A stretch of 39,789 nt of DNA, from positions 509,803-549,591 of the forward strand of contig JAJDCG010000001.1 of assembly GCA_029260965.1 (NCBI GenBank). The letters run 5' to 3'. This DNA is from Candidatus Levyibacteriota bacterium. Its GTDB lineage: Bacteria; Patescibacteriota; Microgenomatia; Levybacterales; UBA12049. The translations under genes were made by a program, and so were the position numbers. Positions 32,589 through 39,789 of this stretch are shown in pieces (the first letter of the stretch is position 1; each line of letters starts with the position of its first letter). Under the pieces are notes generated by a model. It did no database searches and was not told the origin of the DNA. It was given only the letters and a program-made list of their open reading frames with translations.

Positions 32589-33074
32589 ATGAATAAATAT
32601 AAAAAATTAAAAGGTTTTACACTTATTGAACTTACTGTTTCAATGGGGCTTCTAGTTATGGTGCTTGGGATAATAGGGGGTACTTTTGCATCAATCGTTG
32701 CTGGTCAGTTGGAGTCAAAAGCAACATCAAGTGTAGATCAGGATAGTAGATTTATTTTTGCTCGTCTTACTCATGATATAACATCAGCAAATGGTATAGT
32801 GACTCCCTCCAATCCGGGAGATTCTTCAGCATCTTTGATAATTACCGTTGATTCCCTAAACTATATATACAGTCTTGATCCAAATGGTAATTTTCTGCTT
32901 GACAAGGGGCTTGGTGGGGAGCAACTCAATGGCTACAATACGTGGGTTTCAGACTTAGAGTTTCAAAAGATAGGTGTTGACACAGTTCGTGTAAGTTTCG
33001 TCATAAGCTCCAAAACTCAGACAAAATCAGGCATTGAATCAAGAGAGGTACAGACAACGTTAGCACTGCCATGA
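32589..33074 (+). CDS. Type IV pseudopilin (GspJ/PilW-like)
   Basis: 161 aa from the ATG at 32589; the track start at 32568 is a non-ATG start inside the preceding gene. Short basic leader KKLKG, cleavage, then FTLIELTVSMGLLVMVLGIIGG with Glu5. The globular part has 'SSVDQDSRFIFARLTHDITSAN', typical of PilW/GspJ, which join the minor pilin tip complex. It overlaps the next gene by 4 bp. Confidence 0.85.
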   Translation: MNKYKKLKGFTLIELTVSMGLLVMVLGIIGGTFASIVAGQLESKATSSVDQDSRFIFARLTHDITSANGIVTPSNPGDSSASLIITVDSLNYIYSLDPNGNFLLDKGLGGEQLNGYNTWVSDLEFQKIGVDTVRVSFVISSKTQTKSGIESREVQTTLALP

Positions 33075-33490
33075 GAATTTCAAAATTCAATTTTCAAATT
33101 TCAAATCACTTTAGCGGACAAGCTCTTATAATGCTTTTGGTTTTTAGCATTATTGCAGTTACGATTACTACTGCATCTGTTGCAATAGTGATTGAAAATT
33201 CCAAAAGTGGAGATAGGCTAAACCAGGGAGTGATGGCTGGGCAAATCGCAAAAAGTGGGATTGAAAATGCTTTAATAAGAATACTCAGAGATCCAAACTA
33301 TAGCGGTGAAAATGATTTATTAATTGGAGATGGGAGTACAGATATTGTGGTATCTGGTGCAGGTACGCTTGTTGATCCATATATTATAATATCTGATGCT
33401 AGTCTCGATGGTTATAAAAAGAAAATAGAGACTAAAGCTACATATGTAAATGATATACTTAAAGTGGTTTCAGAAAGGGAAATTTATTAA
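33071..33490 (+). CDS. Pseudopilin lacking Glu5 (GspK/PilX-like)
   Basis: 139 aa. N-terminal segment with a Gly before QALIMLLVFSIIAVTITTASVA, a pilin-like hydrophobic helix. Position 5 after the Gly is Met rather than Glu, as in GspK-type tip subunits that lack Glu5. The following EKxGxxLxQ-like helix (SGDRLNQGVMAGQIAKSGIENALIRIL) fits PilX/GspK. It would cap the minor pilin complex. Small for the class because the usual large inserted domain is missing. Confidence 0.75.
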   Translation: MRISKFNFQISNHFSGQALIMLLVFSIIAVTITTASVAIVIENSKSGDRLNQGVMAGQIAKSGIENALIRILRDPNYSGENDLLIGDGSTDIVVSGAGTLVDPYIIISDASLDGYKKKIETKATYVNDILKVVSEREIY

Positions 33491-33492
33491 AC

Positions 33493-34227
33493 ATGACAGG
33501 AGTAATTTTTTTGCAAAAAAATAAATTTGATATTTATACAATGCCGCCAGGTAGAGTTAGTGAGTTTCTTTTTGTACCCGAGGTTATAAAAGAGTTGGAT
33601 ATTATAGATCGAGATCTATTGGATAATCTCGTTAAACTTTTTGTAACTAACAACAAGATTCCAGCATGTAATTTAGTAATTATTATTGCAGAAAATGCAT
33701 GTTTCACAAGAGATATACAATTGCAGTCTCCAGACTCTGAGGTTGCAGTTGAAGATATTGCTAAAGAATTTGTAGATAGTGTACCGTATGAAAAAATTGC
33801 AAGTAGAAATTTTCCGCTACAACGCGGGATTAGAGCTTTTGCGGTAAATGAAGATTTTTATTTGGGGATTGTTTCAGCATTTGAAAAAATGGGATTCAAG
33901 ATCGATGGAGTTTACCCAGGTCTTGCATTTGGAAATTTAATTGGGAAAGACTTTGTGCTTAGTTCTAGTAATTCTGAACTTGTTCTTTCAACTGCGAGAT
34001 CTCAAGGCAAGTATAATTTGTTACTTCCAGAAGAACGAGCGGAGAATGAGCAAGAAGATCACACAGTAGGTGAAGGAGTGTCAAATGCGCCAGAGCAGGT
34101 GGATGATTATGTAATTGAAAAAGAAGAACCTGTAAGAAAAAAGAGCAACAAGAGGCTTTTTTTGATGATTGGTGTATTTTTAGTGTTAATAATAATTCTC
34201 ATCATTACAATACTGAATCAATCTTGA
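33493..34227 (+). CDS. GspL/PilM-like protein with C-terminal membrane anchor
   Basis: 244 aa. The N-terminal cytosolic domain (about 1-180) has an actin-like/PilM-like look: strands such as LVIIIAENACFTRDIQL and a paired DIAKEFVDSVPYEKIASRN. An acidic linker (about 180-215) leads to a single C-terminal helix (about 222-241, LFLMIGVFLVLIIILIITIL) with a few residues beyond. In type II secretion, GspL joins a cytosolic domain to a membrane helix in this way; PilM and PilN do it as two proteins. No periplasmic PilN/PilO-like part is present. Function is inferred from context; sequence support is weak. Confidence 0.5.
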   Translation: MTGVIFLQKNKFDIYTMPPGRVSEFLFVPEVIKELDIIDRDLLDNLVKLFVTNNKIPACNLVIIIAENACFTRDIQLQSPDSEVAVEDIAKEFVDSVPYEKIASRNFPLQRGIRAFAVNEDFYLGIVSAFEKMGFKIDGVYPGLAFGNLIGKDFVLSSSNSELVLSTARSQGKYNLLLPEERAENEQEDHTVGEGVSNAPEQVDDYVIEKEEPVRKKSNKRLFLMIGVFLVLIIILIITILNQS

Positions 34228-34259
34228 CAATCAGCCTTAATCAGAGAATAATATATGCA

Positions 34260-34745
34260 ATGTCCAGAAAGTCTTACCCCTCCAAAGGTTTTACTCTTAT
34301 AGAACTGCTTGTAGTATTGGGAATTTTAGCAATACTTCTATCTATTACTTTAATTGCAATAAATCCGGCTAGACAATTCCAGCAAGCCAGAGATGCTCAG
34401 AGAGGCAGCGATGTGCTTGCGATCCTTAATGTTATAAATCAGTATTCAATTGACAATGACGGTGCTTTGCCTGGAGACGGGCTTGGACCATTAGGTGGAG
34501 ATATGATTACCACCACTCCACAGCTAATATCAACTAATGAATCCAATATATGCGCTGATTTGAGACCTAAGTATATTGCAGCAATACCTATAGACCCCGA
34601 GCTTGCTACAGATGAGATACCCAATGTTTCCGATTGTTCAGTTGAGTACAATACTGGCTATACTGTAGTAAAGAATGATGCTGGGAGAATAACTGTAGCA
34701 GCTCCAGCAACAGAAATACCCCCCACAAAACAAATCACAAGATAA
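34260..34745 (+). CDS. Type IV pilin, major-pilin type (copy 1)
   Basis: 161 aa from the ATG at 34260; the upstream track start is a TTG overlapping the previous gene. Leader MSRKSYPSKG, then FTLIELLVVLGILAILLSITLIAINPARQF with Glu5. Two cysteines in the C-terminal globular domain (CADLRPKY ... SDCSVEY) probably form a disulfide-bounded loop. It shares with the two later pilins the block AINPARQF-x-QA and the C-terminal pattern 'RITVxAPxxE...TR'. Last gene of the continuous operon; no clear terminator follows. Confidence 0.93.
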   Translation: MSRKSYPSKGFTLIELLVVLGILAILLSITLIAINPARQFQQARDAQRGSDVLAILNVINQYSIDNDGALPGDGLGPLGGDMITTTPQLISTNESNICADLRPKYIAAIPIDPELATDEIPNVSDCSVEYNTGYTVVKNDAGRITVAAPATEIPPTKQITR

Positions 34746-34769
34746 ATTAGCTTTTTAAAATTTAGTAGT

Positions 34770-35024
34770 TTATTTTTTCTTTCTTTTTGAGGATTTTTGT
34801 TTAGTAGATTTTGCATTGTGAGAGGTTTGTCCTGCCAGATAGACTAGTCCGATGAGAAATCCTCCTCCGACGATTGCGAACATTACATAGTTTCTCAGTG
34901 CCTCTAAGTCATCAAAAAAGTATTCCTGATTAACCCAAAATTTATAAAATACTACTACTGCTATAAGAAGTACCAAGAAATTCAATACTGCTTTTGCGCT
35001 GGATAGTGAATCGTGTGTTTTCAT
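34770..35024 (-). CDS. Small two-helix membrane protein
   Basis: 84 aa, opposite to its neighbours. Two membrane helices (about 12-28, VLNFLVLLIAVVVFYKF, and 46-64, YVMFAIVGGGFLIGLVYLA) separated by a short acidic loop, ending in a very basic Lys/Ser tail (TKQKSSKRKKK). I do not recognise the family. A TTGACA-like -35 (35059-35064) lies upstream with a TAATAT at longer than usual spacing. It is real by composition, but its role is unknown. Confidence 0.65.
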   Translation of the reverse strand: MKTHDSLSSAKAVLNFLVLLIAVVVFYKFWVNQEYFFDDLEALRNYVMFAIVGGGFLIGLVYLAGQTSHNAKSTKQKSSKRKKK

Positions 35025-35268
35025 GCTCTATATATATTAAGAGACATTCAGTATATATTGTCAAGTGGAAAAAAAGACGAAAAACAAAATAATCTTACAT
35101 GCACTATTCAATGTTATAAATTGTGGAATCCTACCTTTTTGTATTAAATAATATATTAAAAAACTGTTTAATTTGTATTTTGAAAAGTGTCTTTATGAGT
35201 GTAAGAAAATTGGTTCATCAGAAAATATAAAATTTATAGCCTTAAGTATTCGAATTATTTTCTATTTT

Positions 35269-35289
35269 TGCCCCCTTGACAGGGGCAAT
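35269..35289 (+). promoter_or_regulatory. Inverted repeat surrounding the pilin -35 box
   Basis: TTGCCCC-CTTGACA-GGGGCAA: perfect 7-bp arms with TTGACA in the loop. It is the only GC-rich patch in the region. It could be a regulator operator that blocks the -35, or a DNA cruciform; no T-run follows, so it is not a terminator. Confidence 0.5.
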
Positions 35290-35305
35290 TTCCTTGTGGC
35301 ATCAT
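35276..35305 (+). promoter_or_regulatory. Predicted promoter of the dedicated pilin gene
   Basis: Perfect TTGACA (35276-35281), 18-bp spacer, TGG-CATCAT extended -10 (35300-35305). Leader of about 40 nt before the ATG. Confidence 0.5.
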
Positions 35306-35350
35306 GAATACATACCAAAAATAAATTAAAAGATTTTTGGAAAAACAAAA

Positions 35351-35851
35351 ATGACTGCCCAAACAAAAACAACAAAAAATCTTAAAAAAGGTTTTACACT
35401 TATTGAGCTTCTCGTAGTTATCGGTATCCTCGCAGTCCTTCTCGCTATCACTCTTATCGCCATCAACCCAGCAAGACAATTCTCCCAAGCAAGAGACACT
35501 CAAAGAAACAGTGATGTAAATGCTATATTGAATGCAATTCATCAGTACATGGCTGATAACAATGGTGATCCTGCAACTCTCGGTATAGATACCACTGTGA
35601 GAACAATTACGGATTCAGGTGCAGCAAATACTGTAGATTTGTGCGCTACGGATTTGTTGGTGCCTACTTATATTGCTGATCTACCAATTGACCCACAAAC
35701 AGGAACGGAAACTCCTAGTGGTTCAACATGTACGGATGTTGGAGCAGATTACAATACAGGATATATGGTGGTAAGTAGCGCTACAGATAGTAGGATAACC
35801 GTTTCAGCTCCTGATGCAGAAATTGAAGCAGAGATATCAGTTACAAGATAA
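35351..35851 (+). CDS. Type IV pilin, probable main structural subunit (copy 2)
   Basis: 166 aa. Leader MTAQTKTTKNLKKG, then FTLIELLVVIGILAVLLAITLIAINPARQF with Glu5 and a C-terminal pair of cysteines (VDLCATDL ... GSTCTDVG). The first 60 codons use many C-ending codons (CTC, ATC, GCC, TCC) unlike the AT-ending codons of the neighbours, a sign of high expression. It has its own promoter and a clear terminator directly behind, so it is monocistronic. I take it as the main pilus subunit; copies 1 and 3 would be alternative or minor major-like pilins (inference). Confidence 0.93.
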   Translation: MTAQTKTTKNLKKGFTLIELLVVIGILAVLLAITLIAINPARQFSQARDTQRNSDVNAILNAIHQYMADNNGDPATLGIDTTVRTITDSGAANTVDLCATDLLVPTYIADLPIDPQTGTETPSGSTCTDVGADYNTGYMVVSSATDSRITVSAPDAEIEAEISVTR

Positions 35852-35880
35852 TTAAATAATTATTAATATTATTTAATAAG

Positions 35881-35902
35881 GCTACCAAGTGGTAGCTTTT
35901 TT
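35881..35902 (+). terminator. Rho-independent terminator after pilin copy 2
   Basis: GCTACC-AAGT-GGTAGC stem-loop followed by six T. The clearest terminator in the window; it closes the monocistronic pilin transcript. Confidence 0.88.
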
Positions 35903-35912
35903 AGTAAATCGG

Positions 35913-36919
35913 ATGAGGACCGTATTTCAAACAGTCTATAAAAGTTTAGTTTTTTTTGTCTTTATTGCTTCATTTTTTCTATTTCCCAGCATGTCTTTGG
36001 CAGAAACAACTCCCTATAGAACAGCGGGATGGGTAGATAGTGTCGGGGATCCTTCGTACACGAATTTAGATAAATGTCAAAAAACTGATGGTGAATATTG
36101 CAATAGAACAGGTGAGACTAAAAAAGGAGCTACATTGTATTTTGGTTGGCTGGTAATTTAGAAGGAGTAAAAGAGGTTGAATTCAAGATTGATAAGACTT
36201 CCCCATCAACTATTATTTATACGACCGGTACTGAGGGTGATGACGGCTGGTATAGATCAGAAGTTAAAATTGGACTTAATGGATTGGACTCATATTCCGG
36301 ATATGACAAAACGTTCTATTCCTTGGATAATGAAGGGAATTTTCAGGAATTTATTGACGATTTGAGGTTTGACCAAGAAGGAAAGCACGAAATTTATTAT
36401 TTTTCTGTTGACAATGCTGGTATTATGGAAGATAAAAAGGTATTTGAATTTTATATAGATAAAACCCCACCTGAAGCTGAAATTTCATATGATTTAAATG
36501 CTGAAGATGTTTTAATAAGCGGAAAAGATAATTTAGGTGAATCAAGCTTTTCAGAAAATATTGTAACCGATCAGGCAGGCAATACATTAAAACTGGAATA
36601 TCATAAGAAAAAGATAGGTAAATATGTCAAATTTGAGCTTAAAAGTCTTAAATATAACGATGATCCTGAAATAAAAATAGTCAGAAATCTCTTTTTTACA
36701 TTTCTGCTTAGAGATATTAAGAGTAATGATGTCAGACTCCTGAGTCAACATTATATCGATAAAGGAAACATGCGTATATTTTCACACTACTTTCTTCAGT
36801 TAAATAGGACGAATTTCTATATCAGAGAGCGGGGATCAAGACAAAAAATAATACAACAATCAGGCTTGGTCCTCTTGAAACTTTATACCCAAGAAGGTAC
36901 GATTAATTATAGCTACTAG
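35913..36919 (+). pseudogene. Frameshifted secreted Ig-like/OmpL47-type surface protein
   Basis: Two overlapping frames read as one protein. Frame A starts at the ATG 35913 with a good signal peptide (MRTVFQTVYKSL, hydrophobic core, SMSLA cut before ETTPYR) and continues to about ATLYFGW, stopping at 36161. Frame B (open from 36122) continues with LAGNLEGVKEVEFKIDKTSPST, then YSLDNEGNFQEF and YYFSVDNAGIMEDKKVFEFYIDKTPPE, typical of tandem Ig-like/OmpL47 surface repeats, up to 36919. A one-base gain would join them. An A6 run at 36120-36125 is one candidate site, the GGTTGGCTGG stretch another. It may be a real pseudogene, a sequencing error or a slippage-controlled gene. It ends 1 bp before pilin copy 3. 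Confidence 0.65.
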
Positions 36920-36920
36920 T

Positions 36921-37370
36921 ATGAAAAAAGCTGCTGGGTTTACGTTGATTGAGATGATCGTGGTGATTGGGATTTTTGCAGTTTTATTGGCTATCACAAT
37001 TGTTGCTATTAATCCCGCCAGACAGTTCGGGCAGGCCAACGACACCAAAAGAGGAAGTGATGTTCTCGCCATTCTAAATGCAATCCATCAGTATTTCATC
37101 GAAGAAGGAGACTTCCCAGTAGGGATACCATCAGGGACTGCGCTTGAAATCTCAAGTACAGATGCTGATATATGTAATGCTCTTATTACTGAGTACCTTG
37201 CTGCTCTTCCAGTAGATCCAAACATAAACGGAGGTGAAGAAATAGCGGAGGCGAGTTGTAGTAGTTACAGTACGGGATATGAGGTTGTTCGTGATCCAAT
37301 AAGTAATCGTATTACAGTTTCTGCGCCTCTAACACAAGTGGAGACAGTACTGATTTCGGTTACGAGATAA
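36921..37370 (+). CDS. Type IV pilin, major-pilin type (copy 3)
   Basis: 149 aa. Leader MKKAAG, then FTLIEMIVVIGIFAVLLAITIVAINPARQF with Glu5. Shares GSDVLAILNAIHQYF with the other two copies and the end RITVSAPLTQVE...SVTR. Two cysteines (DICNAL ... ASCSSY) frame the C-terminal loop. The globular middle is different from copies 1 and 2, so the pilus surface could change if it is used instead. It follows the frameshifted surface protein by 1 bp and is convergent with the PGI/PMI gene 13 bp away. Confidence 0.92.
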   Translation: MKKAAGFTLIEMIVVIGIFAVLLAITIVAINPARQFGQANDTKRGSDVLAILNAIHQYFIEEGDFPVGIPSGTALEISSTDADICNALITEYLAALPVDPNINGGEEIAEASCSSYSTGYEVVRDPISNRITVSAPLTQVETVLISVTR

Positions 37371-37383
37371 CTTTTATAATTTT

Positions 37384-38412
37384 TTATTCCTCCATTAGTT
37401 TTTTGAATTTTTCTACCAGATCAACGGGTGTAGGGTCTTGGTTGTAGCCAAGCGCTAGGTAATATGAAGTAAATTCACCTAGTGTCAGAGCCCATGAGAG
37501 TTTGTAGAAAGCGTTATTACCCTCTAGGGTGATAATCTCCACATCTGCACCGTTTTTACGTAGGAGGTCTGCTGTGATATCTATTCTTTTGATGCTGCGT
37601 GGATGATCTTCTGGATCCTTGAGGGAGATTATGAAGAATTTACCTTGCATATGTGTGTATCCTATCATCTCATTATGGTTCAGTTCAGGAAAAAAATTCC
37701 AGAATGCAGGAGTTTTGCTGTTTTCATTGAATTTGATTTTCCAGACCATGGCAAGTGCCTTGTATCTGAGGGAAGAGTGTATGACTGGAGTCTTACCCTG
37801 TATAAGGGTTGCAAGCTCTTTTCCTCTTTTTTCAAGCTCAGGTAGTGCTAATTTAATTTTTTCTACTTCTGTTAATATTTCTTCAGCTGTGTCAGGTGCA
37901 AGTTTCTGATTTATAAGTAGCTGCAAAAGTGCTGCAAAGAAGTAGCCTGTTGCAATACGGGGTTGAAAATTTTCAAATGGAATAGGTAGTTTAATATGAG
38001 GAATGTTGTTTGTTTTGCACATTTCTTCGATTCTCCCCCCGCTTGATAAACCAATGCATGGAAGATTGTTTTTGAGCGCTTCTTCAAATGAGGAGATAGT
38101 TTCTTCTGTATTTCCTGAGTAGGAGGAGATAATATTAAGTGAGTTTTTATATGCCTCAGGTGGCAGGGTGTAAAAGCGATTTTGGTAAAGATTTATGTGT
38201 TTGTCTGTTTTTTTTGTCTTTAGTAAGTCTGAGAGATAGATTCTGAGGATGTTTACATAAAGTGCGGATCCGCCCATGCCTGATACAGTAAAGCTGTCAA
38301 AATCGCCTTTTATTTGAATGTTTTTGGCAATCTCAAATCCTTTTGCAAATTGATTTGGAGTTTCCAGAATCATTTGTCTGAAATTATATGGATCCAGTGG
38401 ATTTTTATTCAT
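37384..38412 (-). CDS. Bifunctional phosphoglucose/phosphomannose isomerase family protein
   Basis: 342 aa, double SIS-domain isomerase of the archaeal-type PGI/PMI family. Motifs: VSGMGGSALYVNILR (phosphosugar loop), IISSYSGNTEETISSFEEAL, and LNHNEMIGY with the catalytic Glu/His region near the C-terminal half. Interconverts fructose 6-phosphate with glucose 6- and mannose 6-phosphate. Its neighbours upstream are an IMPase-family phosphatase (12 bp) and a phosphomannomutase, so the three genes form a sugar-phosphate operon feeding nucleotide-sugar or glycan synthesis. Full length. Confidence 0.92.
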   Translation of the reverse strand: MNKNPLDPYNFRQMILETPNQFAKGFEIAKNIQIKGDFDSFTVSGMGGSALYVNILRIYLSDLLKTKKTDKHINLYQNRFYTLPPEAYKNSLNIISSYSGNTEETISSFEEALKNNLPCIGLSSGGRIEEMCKTNNIPHIKLPIPFENFQPRIATGYFFAALLQLLINQKLAPDTAEEILTEVEKIKLALPELEKRGKELATLIQGKTPVIHSSLRYKALAMVWKIKFNENSKTPAFWNFFPELNHNEMIGYTHMQGKFFIISLKDPEDHPRSIKRIDITADLLRKNGADVEIITLEGNNAFYKLSWALTLGEFTSYYLALGYNQDPTPVDLVEKFKKLMEE

Positions 38413-38424
38413 TATGATATATTA

Positions 38425-39189
38425 TCAGTTATTTTTTCTGTTTACAATCTTTACAATCTCATCATGCACCAGGCCGTTTGTCATAATACATCCCGCATCG
38501 TTTAATGACAAATTTTTACCTTTTAAATTGGTTATTTTCCCTCCTGCCTCATTAATTATTGGCACAAAGGCTGCATAATCCCATAGTTGAGCGTAGGGGT
38601 CAATTGACGCCTCCATATGCGCGCTAGCAACCAGACAGTCGGCATATGTTGTTTCGTATCCTCTGGTACCTATACTGGTTTTAACCAGATCTAGCACGGT
38701 ACTCATGTTTGGAAAATATTTTGGATTTCCAAAATTTATAAACGATTTTGATAAAGGTTGAATGTTTGATACGTTTATTTTATTTCCATTGTGGAAGGCT
38801 CCTTTTCCTCGCTGTGCATAATACATCTCATCAAGCGATGGAAAATAACATACTCCTATCTCAAAGTTATTGTCAGTGTAATAACTAATTAGTATTGCCC
38901 ATTGTTTTATGCCTCTTGTGTAGATCCGTGTCCCATCTATTGGGTCAATTATCCAAAATGATTTGTTTTTTCGTGATCCACCCGACTCTTCCCCCACAAC
39001 GTTTGCATCAGGATATTTTGAGACTATATAATCATTAATTACTTTTTCTGTAGCAGGGTCAGCAAGGGCAACTGGTGTACCGTCTTTTTTGTATGTGACT
39101 CCCAGGTCATCTTCTCCATGAAAATATTGAAGCGCCTTTTCGGCGCCTATCTTCGCAGCATCTATCGCAGTTTTTAGCTCATCTGACAT
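38425..39189 (-). CDS. Inositol monophosphatase family phosphatase
   Basis: 254 aa, Mg-dependent sugar-phosphatase fold. Metal motifs: Glu in VVGEESGG, WIIDPIDGT (motif A) and the C-terminal LWDYAAFVPIINEAGG (motif B). Members hydrolyse inositol phosphate, histidinol phosphate, fructose bisphosphate or PAP; the substrate cannot be fixed here. The ORF reads MSDELKTAIDAAKIGAEKAL at the start, normal for the family. It begins 2 bp after the mutase gene stop and is thus cotranscribed with it; histidinol-phosphatase (HisN-like) function is possible but there are no his genes nearby. Confidence 0.92.
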   Translation of the reverse strand: MSDELKTAIDAAKIGAEKALQYFHGEDDLGVTYKKDGTPVALADPATEKVINDYIVSKYPDANVVGEESGGSRKNKSFWIIDPIDGTRIYTRGIKQWAILISYYTDNNFEIGVCYFPSLDEMYYAQRGKGAFHNGNKINVSNIQPLSKSFINFGNPKYFPNMSTVLDLVKTSIGTRGYETTYADCLVASAHMEASIDPYAQLWDYAAFVPIINEAGGKITNLKGKNLSLNDAGCIMTNGLVHDEIVKIVNRKNN

Positions 39190-39191
39190 AT

Positions 39192-39789
39192 TTATTCCTT
39201 TGCATTTGACTTTATTAGCTTGATTATTTCTTCTTGTTTTTCTATCATTTTGGCCTCATCATAGCTTTCAACATTTAGACGCAGAAGCGGTTCGGTATTT
39301 GAGGTTCTTACATTAAATCTCCAATCAGGATAGTTAACGGTTACTCCATCAAGTGTTACAAGCTCTCCGTCACTATATTTTTCTTTTAATAAATCTAGTA
39401 TTTGAAGAGCGTTTGATACTCTAAAATTTACCTCTCCTGATTCATGACTTCTTCTTAGATCATTTGCTACTTCAGATAGTGTTTTTCCCTCATCAGAGAG
39501 AACTTTTAGAACACAGATGAGAGTTGCTAGTTGTGATTCTGCATTTCCATTTTCTTTGAAGTAAAAATGACCTGATGATTCTCCTGCAAAAAGCCCGTCA
39601 TTTTTTGCCATTGCCTCAGTAATAAATGCATGCCCGACTCTAGTCATGACATATTTGCCTCCATATTCTTCGATTATTTTTTGGGTCGCTAAGGTGTATC
39701 GTATATCGCAAAGTATAGTTGCTCCTGGATTTTCTTTGAGTAGCTCTCTGGCAACTAGCGCTGTGATAATAGTTGCGGGAACTACTTGA
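39192..39789 (-). CDS. Phosphomannomutase/phosphoglucomutase, C-terminal part
   Basis: Partial: the gene enters from the right edge, and the open frame extends through the window end beyond the track ORF (which begins at an internal Met). Visible: VVPATIITALVARELLKENP, ILCDIRYTLAT, GGKYVMTRVGHAFITEAM, the sugar-specificity loop GESSGHFYF and the C-terminal phosphate-binding loop RTSNTEPLLRLN. These are domains 3 and 4 of the alpha-D-phosphohexomutase family. The phosphoserine loop lies outside the window. Interconverts hexose 6-phosphate and 1-phosphate, fitting the PGI/PMI-type isomerase two genes downstream. Confidence 0.93.
   Translation of the reverse strand, partial: QVVPATIITALVARELLKENPGATILCDIRYTLATQKIIEEYGGKYVMTRVGHAFITEAMAKNDGLFAGESSGHFYFKENGNAESQLATLICVLKVLSDEGKTLSEVANDLRRSHESGEVNFRVSNALQILDLLKEKYSDGELVTLDGVTVNYPDWRFNVRTSNTEPLLRLNVESYDEAKMIEKQEEIIKLIKSNAKE

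Larger units (their letters stand above)
35025..35350. other. 326-bp intergenic region upstream of the highly expressed pilin
   Basis: Very AT-rich. It holds the divergent control regions of the 84-aa membrane protein and the pilin at 35351. Only tiny ORFs (at most about 11 codons) are present. The right end carries the pilin promoter and a hairpin over its -35 box. I see nothing recognisable in the middle (about 35070-35260). Confidence 0.7.

Noticed and set aside
35255-35542. 95-aa minus-strand Cys-rich ORF
   Set aside because: Antisense to the pilin N-terminal helix and its promoter; shadow.
35950-35957. T8 tract in the signal peptide of the Ig-like surface protein as a phase-variation switch
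   Set aside because: The frame is continuous through the tract into a coherent signal peptide end; the actual frame change is about 170 bp later. Still worth watching in reads.
39693-39706. GTATCGTATATCGC resembling a lexA operator half-site
   Set aside because: Inside the mutase coding region with no matching second arm; taken as chance.

Overview
The window is an AT-rich chromosomal segment from a bacterium that looks like a member of the Candidate Phyla Radiation (Patescibacteria), possibly Microgenomates. That placement rests on gene content and style: short versions of housekeeping proteins (ATP synthase delta, ribosomal protein L19, GatB), a MurT/GatD pair next to GatCAB, a compact type IV pilus locus with many pseudopilins, tRNAs without encoded CCA, very tight or overlapping genes, and many genes whose -10 box sits only 5-8 nt before the start codon. 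The phylum call is inference and needs a 16S or ribosomal-protein tree.

Layout. (1) 1-2318, minus strand: F1Fo ATP synthase operon atpB-E-F-H-A (atpA runs off the edge), with its own promoter after dnaE and a MITE-like inverted repeat between atpE and atpF. (2) 2366-14641, minus strand: a long gene run polX-lemA-htpX-murT-gatD-gatC-histidine phosphatase-gatA-gatB-dnaE, combining DNA repair and replication, membrane protein quality control, lipid II amidation and tRNA-dependent Gln/Asn formation. (3) 14662-19811, mainly plus strand: tRNA-Asp, a membrane-anchored double-LysM protein, an AlaX-like editing protein coupled to a YheO/DauR-like regulator with a palindromic operator region, tRNA-Gly (minus), a divergent CTP synthase, L19, a 58-aa small ORF (minus) and YraN. 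(4) 19801-25454: uvrB (minus), a soluble NlpC/P60-like protein, lexA with an obvious palindromic operator, rsmI, and a minus-strand fusion of a degenerate PEP-synthase-type N-terminal domain to phosphoglycerate mutase. (5) 25509-37370, plus strand: a type IV pilus/type II secretion-like locus. It starts with a strong promoter, an HPt protein and a CheY-like receiver, followed by PilB, PilC, several pseudopilins (one carrying a beta-propeller-like region), a GspL/PilM-like anchored protein and three major-type pilins. One pilin has its own promoter and terminator, and a frameshifted Ig-like surface protein lies between the last two. (6) 37384-39789, minus strand: sugar-phosphate genes (phosphomanno/glucomutase, inositol-monophosphatase family, PGI/PMI-type isomerase).

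The most notable items are the PEP-synthase-like/phosphoglycerate mutase fusion, the kinase-less HPt-receiver pair heading the pilus operon, the propeller-bearing pseudopilin, the AlaX homologue with an altered zinc motif and candidate autoregulatory operators, the self-operator of lexA, and a consistent leaderless-promoter pattern. No CRISPR array, transposase or prophage was seen.
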